From contig NZ_CP150218.1 of assembly GCF_037969875.1 (NCBI RefSeq), positions 4,030,001 through 4,094,000 on the forward strand: 64,000 bases of DNA, read 5' to 3'. The DNA comes from Paenibacillus sp. FSL R7-0337 (GTDB lineage: Bacteria; Bacillota; Bacilli; Paenibacillales; Paenibacillaceae). Positions 53,281 to 62,142 of the stretch are shown here, one piece after another. Within the stretch, counting starts at the first letter, position 1, and every line of letters starts with the position of its first letter. The notes under the pieces are model-generated. The model was not told the DNA's origin and searched no databases. It saw only the letters and a program-made list of their open reading frames with translations. Both the position numbers and the translations under genes were made by a program.

Positions 53281-54267
53281 TTATTCATGCCACACGATGG
53301 AAGAAGCTGCCCAAGAGTAGCCAACTCCAAATCCCACCATCATAATTCTATCGCCTTTTCTAATCTTTCCATTTATCAATTCCCTCTTTAGCGCAATAGG
53401 GATGGATGAAGATACTGTATTACCACAATCGTCAACTTGTATGGAGAACTTCTCTCTTTCTATCCTCAGTTTCTTTCGTAAATGCTCCAGCATGAACTGA
53501 TTGGCTTGATGAAAAATAAAGTAATCATACTCCTCTATCGTAGTACCCTCTTTTTCCATTAAATTATTTATGGATTTAGGTACCTCTTTTAAAGAAAAGT
53601 TGAAAATCTCCGGACCATTCATATATAAGTTAGTATTTGATCTGACGTTCCCAAATGAATCTGTTTCTTCACGTTTATTACTTTCTGAAATCGGATTTCT
53701 GAGCCCACCTGCTGGAACAATTAAATTATTCATACCACTTCCATCCGTACCGAACACAAAAGACTGAAGACCATACTTGTTACTATCTGCAGACAACAAA
53801 GTTGCAGTTGCTCCATCACCAAATAGCAGTTTTACACTACGATCTTGATTGTTAATAAATTTGCTGTAGGTGTCGGCTGTAATAAACAGCACGTTTTGCG
53901 CTTGTCCAGTTTCAATTAGTGCTTTTGCCAAAGATAATCCATAAACATATCCAGAGCACCCTAGATTTATATCAAGCGCCCCAATAGAAGTAGAAAGCCC
54001 CAATTTGTCTTGAAGAATACACGCAGTCGTCGGTAAATAATACTCTAGCGATTGTGTACAATATATTAGGTAATCTACATCTGTCCGATTAATATCGTTC
54101 TTTTCAAACAACATATTGGCGGCAGCTACTCCCATGTCGGACGCATATTCATCTTTGTTAGCAATGTGCCTTTGCCTGATACCAATTTTAGCTGTGAGCT
54201 TATCCTCTCTATCATTCAATTCTATTTGCTTTGGCAGGTAGTACTCGATTCCTTTAATCACAACCAT
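53281..54267 (-). CDS. 3-oxoacyl-ACP synthase III (FabH-like)
   Basis: A 328-residue KAS III enzyme, which joins a short acyl-CoA to malonyl-ACP or transfers acyl groups. The catalytic triad is complete: Cys104 in LGCSGYVYGL, His253 in FIFHQANQFML and Asn283 in CGNTVSSSIP. The GFGVGYSWAAS motif closes the protein. With its own ACP two dozen bases downstream, it is probably dedicated to making or loading a short acyl chain for the neighbouring DUF4910/AAC(3)-type pathway, not to housekeeping fatty acid synthesis. GAGGTGCAA precedes the start. Confidence 0.92.
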   Translation of the reverse strand: MVVIKGIEYYLPKQIELNDREDKLTAKIGIRQRHIANKDEYASDMGVAAANMLFEKNDINRTDVDYLIYCTQSLEYYLPTTACILQDKLGLSTSIGALDINLGCSGYVYGLSLAKALIETGQAQNVLFITADTYSKFINNQDRSVKLLFGDGATATLLSADSNKYGLQSFVFGTDGSGMNNLIVPAGGLRNPISESNKREETDSFGNVRSNTNLYMNGPEIFNFSLKEVPKSINNLMEKEGTTIEEYDYFIFHQANQFMLEHLRKKLRIEREKFSIQVDDCGNTVSSSIPIALKRELINGKIRKGDRIMMVGFGVGYSWAASSIVWHE

Positions 54268-54424
54268 ATTTGCACCTCTATCTGGATACGATGTTTAATA
54301 CCCTTTGGATTTAAAGAGTGGAACATCTATGCAATCATATCTATTCAAATAGTAATTTGATAACCCATTATTCTTGTTTGTTGTCGGCAAACCATTCTTA
54401 GCTTGACTTGTAGATAATGAAAAC

Positions 54425-55120
54425 ATAAAAGAACCTAATCCAAAAGGCGGGCGGCCCCCAAAAGATAATCGAAAAATGCTTAATGCTATGCTATGGGTAG
54501 CTCGTACTGGTGCACCGTGGCAAGATATGCCAGAATATTATGGCTCCTAGTCCTCGGTGTACACTCGGTCTTGCCGATGGCAAAAGTCTGGTATATGGGA
54601 TCAAATATTAGAAAAAGTTTCGATCGAACCTGACTTCGAGAGCGTGATGATTGATGCGACGATTGTTCGCGACCACCAACACGGTCCCGGAGCAAAAGGG
54701 GACAGCAATTCCAGGCTATGGGACGATCTAGAGGCCGATTAACCACCAAAGTCCACGCCTTGGAAGATGCCTTAGAGAATCCCTTGCGCTTTGAGCTAAC
54801 TGCAGGACAAAGCCATGATTCCGTGATGGGTTATGAGCTGCTCCAGACTCAGGATTTGACTCGAAAACAAGTATTAGCTGATCGAGCGTATGACACAAAT
54901 CGAATACTCAGCCTATTGGAAGAACAAAAGGGGACGGTTGTTATTCCGAGTAAGAAAAACCGTCGAGTGCAACGCAAATGGGATAAAGAAATCTACAAAG
55001 AACGGCATTTGGTAGAATGCTTTTTCAACAAAACTAAACATTACCGTCGTCTGGCTACTCGCTTTGATAAATTAGCCTGTACTTTTCGCGCATTTTTAAC
55101 GCTCGCATCGCGATTATGAT
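54425..55120 (+). mobile_element. IS5 family transposase remnant
   Basis: The frame from 54425 reads GGRPPKDNRKMLNAMLWVAR then TGAPWQDMPEYYGS, a TAG (54548-54550) where IS5 has Trp, and SVYTRSCRWQKSGIWDQIL with VMIDATIVRDHQH, so a single TGG to TAG change broke it. After about 54705 the frame changes to GRSRGRLTTKVHALEDAL and VLADRAYDTNRIL, then RHLVECFFNKTKHYRRLATR, the IS427-group ending. At least one frameshift and one stop make it inactive. Terminal repeats were not found. Confidence 0.85.
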
Positions 55121-55130
55121 CTGGCTTGCA

Positions 55131-55720
55131 TTAGGTTTGAACACACTCCCTAAATACTTTATTTCAGATAATTAAAGTACCCCCCTCAACTCTACACTCT
55201 TTATAATAAGTATAATTATTTATCGGAATTTTTAACATAAAAATTAATTACCACATTACATTATGAACTACGATTGTTCATAATTAATTGGGTGGAGTAT
55301 TGCATATCTTTCATTAAATTCATTTATTACCATTTTATTTAATAAATTGATTGTAGCATACGTTGGAGTATTATGTATTAGTATCGCATCAAAAATCACC
55401 CATAGTCGTGCTGTAGAAGTGCTTACGACATTTACGCAGTCGACATGTGTGTATATATGATGTACCCCCCCGACTTTACAGCATCACCAGAGCGCCTATA
55501 ATGCCCTCTAAGCCTTGTTTGCATACCACGCAATTGAGATGTAAGTGTAGGCTGCCGCTTCCATTTTAAAGCACCTATAGCGACACATTTCATTGTCAAA
55601 AAGTATACAAATTGACAAGGTGTTTTTGTTCGTCTGAAGCATGAGTCAAAACATGTATTCTACTTTAAAATATCCTTGAACTCTTACGTGAATCTAATCA
55701 GTTCAGTTGGAACTGAACCT
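55131..55720. other. AT-rich intergenic region with a palindrome
   Basis: No gene supported. At 55701-55718 is a perfect palindrome GTTCAGTT-GG-AACTGAAC. The tract CCCCCC/CCCCCCC recurs at 55184 and 55464 (GTACCCCCC and GTACCCCCCCGACTTTACAG). The function of these is unknown. Confidence 0.5.
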
Positions 55721-55770
55721 CCCAATAAAAGGAGCGAACAGACAATTACCTGCTCGCTCCTTTTATTGGG
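55721..55770. terminator. bidirectional terminator-like hairpin
   Basis: A 17-base perfect stem, CCCAATAAAAGGAGCGA and its complement, with a 16-base loop. It can end the caspase operon on the minus strand (T-rich arm TTTTATTGGG). Confidence 0.75.
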
Positions 55771-55840
55771 TTAAATTATTACACAAATTTTATGCACAAT
55801 GTTCCATTCTTTTAGATTAACCAAAACCTCCATTCTCCGC

Positions 55841-55892
55841 TTTACCACTATTTATGATACGGTTCACCGCGCTAGTTGAAGCGGCAAGTTTA
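55841..55892 (+). repeat. dispersed intergenic repeat, copy G
   Basis: GCTTTACCACTATTTATGAT, ACGGTTCACCGCGCTAGTTG and AAGCGGCAAGTTTA. The final TTA is also the stop codon of the caspase-like gene read on the other strand, so the element abuts and may have supplied the gene's end. Confidence 0.75.
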
Positions 55893-57437
55893 TTTTAAAA
55901 GTCCCAAACTTTCTTCGATTTTCTCTAAACTTCTCAAATCACTATAATATCTAGATATAGTCATTTTCATTACTGTTTTCCGATTGGTTGAGTCTCTCTG
56001 GTCCTTATATTTCTCATTATAGAATAATGAAAAATCGTGAATTGTACTTAAAAGTGAAATATGAGCCTCCCTGTATTCCTTAATATTTGTCGAAGATAGA
56101 CTTATATCTGTCAGTGTTATAAAAAGCTTATCCAATCCAGGGCACAGGGGTGTTACAATATGGAACAATTCATCTTCCGAAATAGTATGGTTATTTAATT
56201 CGTTAAATGCAAAAATAATACTTTCTGCAGTGTTTAACATTTGAACTCTAACCTGCCTTAATTGTTCTATAGCTTCTATATCACTTATAGTATTTTCATT
56301 CATAAATTTTTTTAACATAGTGTACAAGGAGTTCTTTTTAAAGTGAACATTATTTATTATTTTCTGTTGTTTATCGCTTAATCTATACCACCAGTCTTTA
56401 TTTTGCTTTTCATCTACCCATGTGGCTATTCCATAATAATTAGAGTTAGTAATATCTTCTTCGGAAAAGCCAACGTAAACCCATACTATATTAGTTTTTT
56501 GATTTTTGTAAGTATACTTTTGTTGCTCGCTTTTATAAATATCAGCATGCTTCAGAAGCCTGCTTATTTCAAGAGTTACCTTTGCTATGTCTTCATCCTT
56601 TAACATGGATTTCAGAATAACTTTAGCAGCATATCTTTTTACTGATCCATTGTGAAGAGGATCTACCGAATGAATTATAAAATTATTATTTTCCAGATAG
56701 TAATGCTCTCTAGCATATGGGGTATAGTCTGAGGTTTTAAAAAAAATTGTTCCTCCCATATTGGCTCTAAAAATAGCATGCTGCGGAAAATTTGGGTTAT
56801 TTTCCGTTTGAATTTCCAAAGCTCTTTTTACCCATGTTTGTAAATCTTGTAATGACAACATTCCTTCTCTTGATAAAAACTTGTTTGTTATTGCAGTACA
56901 TAATATATTTGTAAAGACACTCCCTATATCATCGCCATAGGAAGGCTCTTGCGCATTACTAGATGTTAGAACCGCATATCCAGTACCATTAAACGTATCA
57001 ATAGAATCTTCTATATCAATTTTTAAGCTTTTTTCAATACTAAAGTTACCTGAGTAACAACAATCTAAAAACAATACTTTATTTCTAGCTCTTGATTTAC
57101 TAATTACTTCAATTAACTCTTGCGTTTTAACAAATCCATCACTTAAAACCAAATAATGTGGATTAGTAGAAGTTCCATGCCCTGAAAAATAAAAAATAAT
57201 GGTTGCTTGTTCTTCGAGCTCAGCAATAAAATGCTTTAATTCCTCCCAAAATCTCTCAACGGACACAACACCATTAAAAGATTTTCCTAAATGAATAATG
57301 TCTCTTTCTTGGACATGCAAACCGACTTTGATTGCTTGACTGAAATTATTCATATCCAACAAACAGAACGGAAGATTATTTGCATTTATTTCTGTATAAT
57401 CACTTACACCTACCACGAATGCTTTTATGTTATTCAC
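55890..57437 (-). CDS. caspase-like protease, probable defence effector
   Basis: A 515-residue protein. Residues 1-240 form a caspase-family (peptidase C14) domain: KAFVVGVSDY, the catalytic His87 in YFSGHGTST and the catalytic Cys127 in FLDCCYSGNF. Both active residues are present, so it should be an active cysteine protease. Residues 240-515 are a helical region of no known family, rich in Lys, Asn and Ser. The start is GTG behind TTAGGGAGCG. It is the last gene of the defence block, 38 bases after the NTPase gene. A bacterial caspase beside a STAND NTPase suggests suicidal or regulatory proteolysis on phage sensing. Confidence 0.88.
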   Translation of the reverse strand: MNNIKAFVVGVSDYTEINANNLPFCLLDMNNFSQAIKVGLHVQERDIIHLGKSFNGVVSVERFWEELKHFIAELEEQATIIFYFSGHGTSTNPHYLVLSDGFVKTQELIEVISKSRARNKVLFLDCCYSGNFSIEKSLKIDIEDSIDTFNGTGYAVLTSSNAQEPSYGDDIGSVFTNILCTAITNKFLSREGMLSLQDLQTWVKRALEIQTENNPNFPQHAIFRANMGGTIFFKTSDYTPYAREHYYLENNNFIIHSVDPLHNGSVKRYAAKVILKSMLKDEDIAKVTLEISRLLKHADIYKSEQQKYTYKNQKTNIVWVYVGFSEEDITNSNYYGIATWVDEKQNKDWWYRLSDKQQKIINNVHFKKNSLYTMLKKFMNENTISDIEAIEQLRQVRVQMLNTAESIIFAFNELNNHTISEDELFHIVTPLCPGLDKLFITLTDISLSSTNIKEYREAHISLLSTIHDFSLFYNEKYKDQRDSTNRKTVMKMTISRYYSDLRSLEKIEESLGLLK

Positions 57438-57475
57438 ATTATCGCTCCCTAATAAGAATAGGCTTTATATCCTCT

Positions 57476-60400
57476 CTAACGACGATCCCACTCTGCAAGA
57501 ACACCCTGGGCATGCATAGAAAAGGATTTCATTAATATATCGAATATATCCATTGCTCGGTTCTGTAGAACCTCATCTGATAAAGGATCTGTGTAGATAT
57601 TTATTACGGCAAGTATTAAGTCTCTTGAATCAAGGTACCAATTATCTCTATTATGAAGATGCTCATTACCCATAATCTCACTGATAGCTAAAAGTGTCCA
57701 TTCTGGATAATCGGTAGCATGTTGCCATAAGATTGTACCCATTTTCCCTCCGTAGGTCATTGATCTTGAGCCTGCAAATGCCATAATTATCGTCCGAATT
57801 TCTTGTCTTAGTTCTTTGCAGTTTTTCTTAATATCGAGCAATAAAAAACTAATCTGACGCTGAACTTCTTCGTCCTCATCGTTCATTAGCTGGAGTAATC
57901 CATCCATAAGAATAGAGGAGACATTATCCGGAAAGTTATATGAAAATATTCGCGCAACACCTCGACGATGATAAGGATTACCGTTCATCGTTTTTGTTAG
58001 TAAGGTCATAACTTGCTCTTTAACATATTGACTCTCAAAGAGATTCTCAGAAATTAAAGATAAAGCAACAAGTTCAGCTCCGCGTTGTTGAATCTCATCC
58101 TTCTCATCAGTGATAAATGCGTCTAACTTAGAAACGAGACGTTCAAATGGCTGACCCATTGCCCAATAACAAAAATCATTTGTATAAGCTATACGATATA
58201 ACTGAGGATTCCCTTCAATTGCTTTCTCAAATAAATCTAATGATCGTTCACGATCTATTCGAATCATATATATCAATTCATAAATCGCACCAGCCCTTAA
58301 AGAAATATCCTCGCAACCGACAGCATAATCAAGGATTTTCCACTTATCCTTCTCCTTCTCACGATATATCTTCATCAACGCATTCATGGCGGCTCCACGA
58401 ACTGAATTATGATAACCTGATACCGGGTCTTCAATATAAGATGCTTCTATTAAGGATGTATTGTAAAAATAACTAATTAAGATGCCTATAATCCGCTCCG
58501 GTACTTCTTCATCTGCTCGTTTTTCAACAGACCATGCTATAGTCCTTCGTATATTTCGATCTTCATAATCTTCGAAGAGACTGATAGCAGCAAACAGCAT
58601 ATTTCTAGATGCATCAGAGTCAGCTAATCCATTTAACACCGCACACACATACTGCTCATCAAGTTTCTTCTTAATCTCGCAGAAAAGGCTAATAAAACGC
58701 TCAGGTTCTTTTCTCACTTGCTCCTGCAACAGTCGAGCCAGAGATTCAGCTCCTCCTTTTAACCAATCTGAATGCCTGATCCCTCCTTGATATTTATTCA
58801 TCGCCCGTATCCACTGCTGATTTGTCATTTTACTTACTGCGTCAGCATCTATAGGCGATCCTACCGCTCCACCTCTAATCCGGCGTGGATTGTCAGAAGC
58901 TTGGTAGCCAGGAAATTTCCTTTCTAACTCCATCAATCGTTGATTTCCAAGCGAACCGATGTATCCGGTAGATATAGAGCTTAGAATTCTGAACTGACTT
59001 AGATCATGAAAAATATAACCATTTAATTTCCAATGTTTGTTTAGCGGCAAACGGGTTATTATGAAATCTTCTAATTTTTGACGTTCTGATTCCTGAAGAT
59101 AAGGCATTATTGATTTAATCAGATACCTACTTTCAAAATCTTCATTACCAATTGTTAATCTACGTGGATCAGCTAAGATGAAATTAAGAGCTGTTATGGA
59201 ATGTTGTTCTGGTACCTGCCGCAGTATATGCGCTATTAGAAACTGTATAGAATCATGAGGAATGCTAGACAGATAGTTAATCTTCTCCACAAATATTTGC
59301 GGGTTTTCTTTGGCTAACAGAATAAAAGCTTTTACCAAGGTATCATTCAGTACAACATCAAATTCAACTTGGATCCTGTCATACCAATTACGAAATAGAG
59401 AATCAGGGATAAAGTCCTCTTCCGTTTCTGGAACCTCGTAGCTTTCAATCTTTACCGCTTCTATCAGCCAAGGAATGAAAATTTCCAAGAAGTACAGCGC
59501 CGATTTGTTCACGACAATTTGAAGAGCTTCATCCATCAATGTTGAACCCAGTTTATTCATTTCTTTATTGAGAGAAATAAAAATAAATTGATACGATTCT
59601 GTTTGAATTTGATTTCGCTCTTCTTTTTTTCTTCTATAGTTCTTTATAGCCTGGTTCATGAAATTCTGCAGAATACGGCAAAATGCCATCGAATCGTACT
59701 GGGCCAGTTCCTTCCAACCAAGGTATGAAACGCGGTTGTCAAGTTCACTTTTCTCCATCACAACTTCAAATAACTTCACAGCTTCCTCGCATTTCCACGA
59801 GCGAATCTGCAAAACTAGATTTTCAACAAGCTGTTCTAAACATTGACTTTTGTTGTAATAAGGAAGAACTAACTCTATGATTTCACCTTGCCGCAAATCA
59901 ATCATTGAAGTTAAATAGCCGAATACTTCCTCCAAAAATCTTTCATCTTGCCCATCCATTATTTCAGGGATTACTTGAGTTTTCCAATATTCGAACCATC
60001 CCGGATTATGATATGAGAATCGTAAGAGCTGAGAGCGCATATTCAAGTCTGCTGACATCCGCTTCATTAATCTCCATTCTTGCTCTGTAGGGGAAGCGAG
60101 TGCAGCAAACCAACGGTAAAGATGATTTTTCAAATGGTATCGCATATCGTCAGATTTTAAGAGCGCATTAAGCTGCATAAAGTAGGAACGTTTATCATCC
60201 TGCCCTCGCAAGAATGATAAAACTTGCACCAATTGTGGCCGCTGAAATAAGCCTTGTGGAGAGGCGACTAAAACATCAATAAGAGAGTAACCCTGTTGAA
60301 CGAAGTTTCTGGCATAGCAATAATCAAAAAACGTTTGATGAAAAAAACTCAGTTCTCTACCTTCATTAAGTATAATTCCTTCGCTGGATAACCAGTGGAA

Positions 60401-62038
60401 TGCGCGTTCTAAAGCGTTTGTCTCCTTCTGACTAAGAAGAAACTTTGGCACCGTAATTCTTTGCTGATGGTCCATATATTGTGCGATAAGGAACAGAGCC
60501 CGTTCGCGTTCCCAAGCAGGTGGGGCATCGGCGTGTTGTTTCATAATCACCCAGTCCCATACAAGCTGGTACAGTTCTTGGAGGCTTGAAAGACTACGAT
60601 CTTGCAGCAACTCTTTACTTCCATCTGATTCGTAAGCCATTAGGAAGAGGTTTAGATGTAAGGGGATTCTCAACAAATTCTGTGTTGTGGGTAGTAACTG
60701 TTTGTAATCCACACCCACATCGCATAGAAAATTTCCGACTTCTTCATTAGAAAACTCCTCAAGAGAAAACACTTTACAGTTCTCAAGATTTTTAAGACGA
60801 GGATCACTATCAAAATCAAATTTACGACAACTGATAATGATACGTACGCCTGGGATGGAGCGCAGCCTAGAAATCAAATCTAATGCCAAATTTAGTGATC
60901 CTTGATCATGAGCCATTGATAGGGAAAGAGCATCAATTTGATCAATTAATACAACAAAGCGCCCCTGTATAGCTAATGTATCTGCGAGTCTTTCCATTCG
61001 AACAGGAAGATCCAATTTGCTTTGTACATCCTTCAGGCTCTGGGCATCTAATAGTTGCTGATCTGCCTTGATCGCCAAAACATCGACTTGCCGGCTCTCC
61101 AATTCCTCAAGAACCTCTTGAATAACAATCGTTTTTCCTGTACCTGCTTGATCCAAAAGTACTCCTACAGACTCCTTGTCTGAGGTTTCCAAAAGCCACT
61201 TAGAGATATCTTTGTAGTCATCACGCAAAAGCTTTTTCCCCGTTTTCCCTATTGTGTTCTTCTGATGTCTCATAATAGAACTACAGGAATAGACAGCAGA
61301 ACGCAATTCTGAAAGTGATACTGATTCAGATATTACAATCTGATTCTCTTGCAGCCACTCTTGGAGACTTTTAACTGTATGTGATCCTCTAATTCGAGCA
61401 TCACCACCTACTTTATCCCGTAGGATTGAAAACAAAGCAGTAGGTGCTAAATTAGATTCTGGCATCCAGTATCTCATCTTATCTTTCTCAAGCATCTGCC
61501 GTGGTTCAATTTCTATATCTATACTCGCAAAAAATTGTAATAATAAATCATTATTACTTTTTAGTTCTAAAGATAAGAATTTATTTAGATGTTCAAAGAA
61601 TACAATCTGATTAGCCGTAAGCCTTTCTTGCCACTCTTCGTAACTTTCACAACTTGAAGTTCGTTCCACCAAGCCCTTAGCTTCATATATTTCATCCTTA
61701 TGCGTGCCACAGATTAATTGTAATCTGTCTTTTCCCTTGTTAAAAGAAGAATGAACGAACTGCATTTCAAAATCCTTCCACAATTTCCCCCAGGTACTTT
61801 CTGTGCCACTACCTTTAGAGATAGATTCCTTCGCTTGGATGTACCACTTTACTTCATTTGAAAAAGTAATTACGATATCATCAACATGTTCAGGAGCCTC
61901 TACTCTGACTTTAGTTACTTTCTGAGCTGCAGAAAAAGACCTTGAATCAAGCAGTCTACCTATATATAACGCTGCAATGGCATTTTGATATGAAATTCCT
62001 GCCTGAGTTGTTGGTCCTCCGGATTCAGCAATTGCCAT
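57476..62038 (-). CDS. Avs-like STAND NTPase with N-terminal Cap4-type nuclease
   Basis: A 1520-residue protein. Residues 1-220 look like a Cap4/dsDNA-endonuclease domain: GISYQNAIAALYIGRLL, then Asp54 in VDDIVITF and Gln68-Ala-Lys70 in WYIQAKE, a D...QxK site. Residues 290-420 form a NACHT/STAND-type NTPase: Walker A LLDQAGTGKT (Asp296 in place of the first Gly, Lys302), Walker B FVVLIDQIDALS (Asp366) and the sensor strand IIISCRKFDFD. From about 560 to the end are helical repeats of HEAT/TPR character, the expected ligand sensor. A strong AAAGGAGGGAGAGAT precedes ATG. Avs proteins recognise phage terminase or portal; the target here is unknown. Confidence 0.85.
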   Translation of the reverse strand: MAIAESGGPTTQAGISYQNAIAALYIGRLLDSRSFSAAQKVTKVRVEAPEHVDDIVITFSNEVKWYIQAKESISKGSGTESTWGKLWKDFEMQFVHSSFNKGKDRLQLICGTHKDEIYEAKGLVERTSSCESYEEWQERLTANQIVFFEHLNKFLSLELKSNNDLLLQFFASIDIEIEPRQMLEKDKMRYWMPESNLAPTALFSILRDKVGGDARIRGSHTVKSLQEWLQENQIVISESVSLSELRSAVYSCSSIMRHQKNTIGKTGKKLLRDDYKDISKWLLETSDKESVGVLLDQAGTGKTIVIQEVLEELESRQVDVLAIKADQQLLDAQSLKDVQSKLDLPVRMERLADTLAIQGRFVVLIDQIDALSLSMAHDQGSLNLALDLISRLRSIPGVRIIISCRKFDFDSDPRLKNLENCKVFSLEEFSNEEVGNFLCDVGVDYKQLLPTTQNLLRIPLHLNLFLMAYESDGSKELLQDRSLSSLQELYQLVWDWVIMKQHADAPPAWERERALFLIAQYMDHQQRITVPKFLLSQKETNALERAFHWLSSEGIILNEGRELSFFHQTFFDYCYARNFVQQGYSLIDVLVASPQGLFQRPQLVQVLSFLRGQDDKRSYFMQLNALLKSDDMRYHLKNHLYRWFAALASPTEQEWRLMKRMSADLNMRSQLLRFSYHNPGWFEYWKTQVIPEIMDGQDERFLEEVFGYLTSMIDLRQGEIIELVLPYYNKSQCLEQLVENLVLQIRSWKCEEAVKLFEVVMEKSELDNRVSYLGWKELAQYDSMAFCRILQNFMNQAIKNYRRKKEERNQIQTESYQFIFISLNKEMNKLGSTLMDEALQIVVNKSALYFLEIFIPWLIEAVKIESYEVPETEEDFIPDSLFRNWYDRIQVEFDVVLNDTLVKAFILLAKENPQIFVEKINYLSSIPHDSIQFLIAHILRQVPEQHSITALNFILADPRRLTIGNEDFESRYLIKSIMPYLQESERQKLEDFIITRLPLNKHWKLNGYIFHDLSQFRILSSISTGYIGSLGNQRLMELERKFPGYQASDNPRRIRGGAVGSPIDADAVSKMTNQQWIRAMNKYQGGIRHSDWLKGGAESLARLLQEQVRKEPERFISLFCEIKKKLDEQYVCAVLNGLADSDASRNMLFAAISLFEDYEDRNIRRTIAWSVEKRADEEVPERIIGILISYFYNTSLIEASYIEDPVSGYHNSVRGAAMNALMKIYREKEKDKWKILDYAVGCEDISLRAGAIYELIYMIRIDRERSLDLFEKAIEGNPQLYRIAYTNDFCYWAMGQPFERLVSKLDAFITDEKDEIQQRGAELVALSLISENLFESQYVKEQVMTLLTKTMNGNPYHRRGVARIFSYNFPDNVSSILMDGLLQLMNDEDEEVQRQISFLLLDIKKNCKELRQEIRTIIMAFAGSRSMTYGGKMGTILWQHATDYPEWTLLAISEIMGNEHLHNRDNWYLDSRDLILAVINIYTDPLSDEVLQNRAMDIFDILMKSFSMHAQGVLAEWDRR

Positions 62039-62142
62039 ATCTCTCCCTCCTTTCCACTTCCTTTTAAAAATTTCAAACCTTATATTTTCAATTAATTCAA
62101 TAGTTGTTGTTGACGTATGAAGAATGTTGTCACTAACAACAA

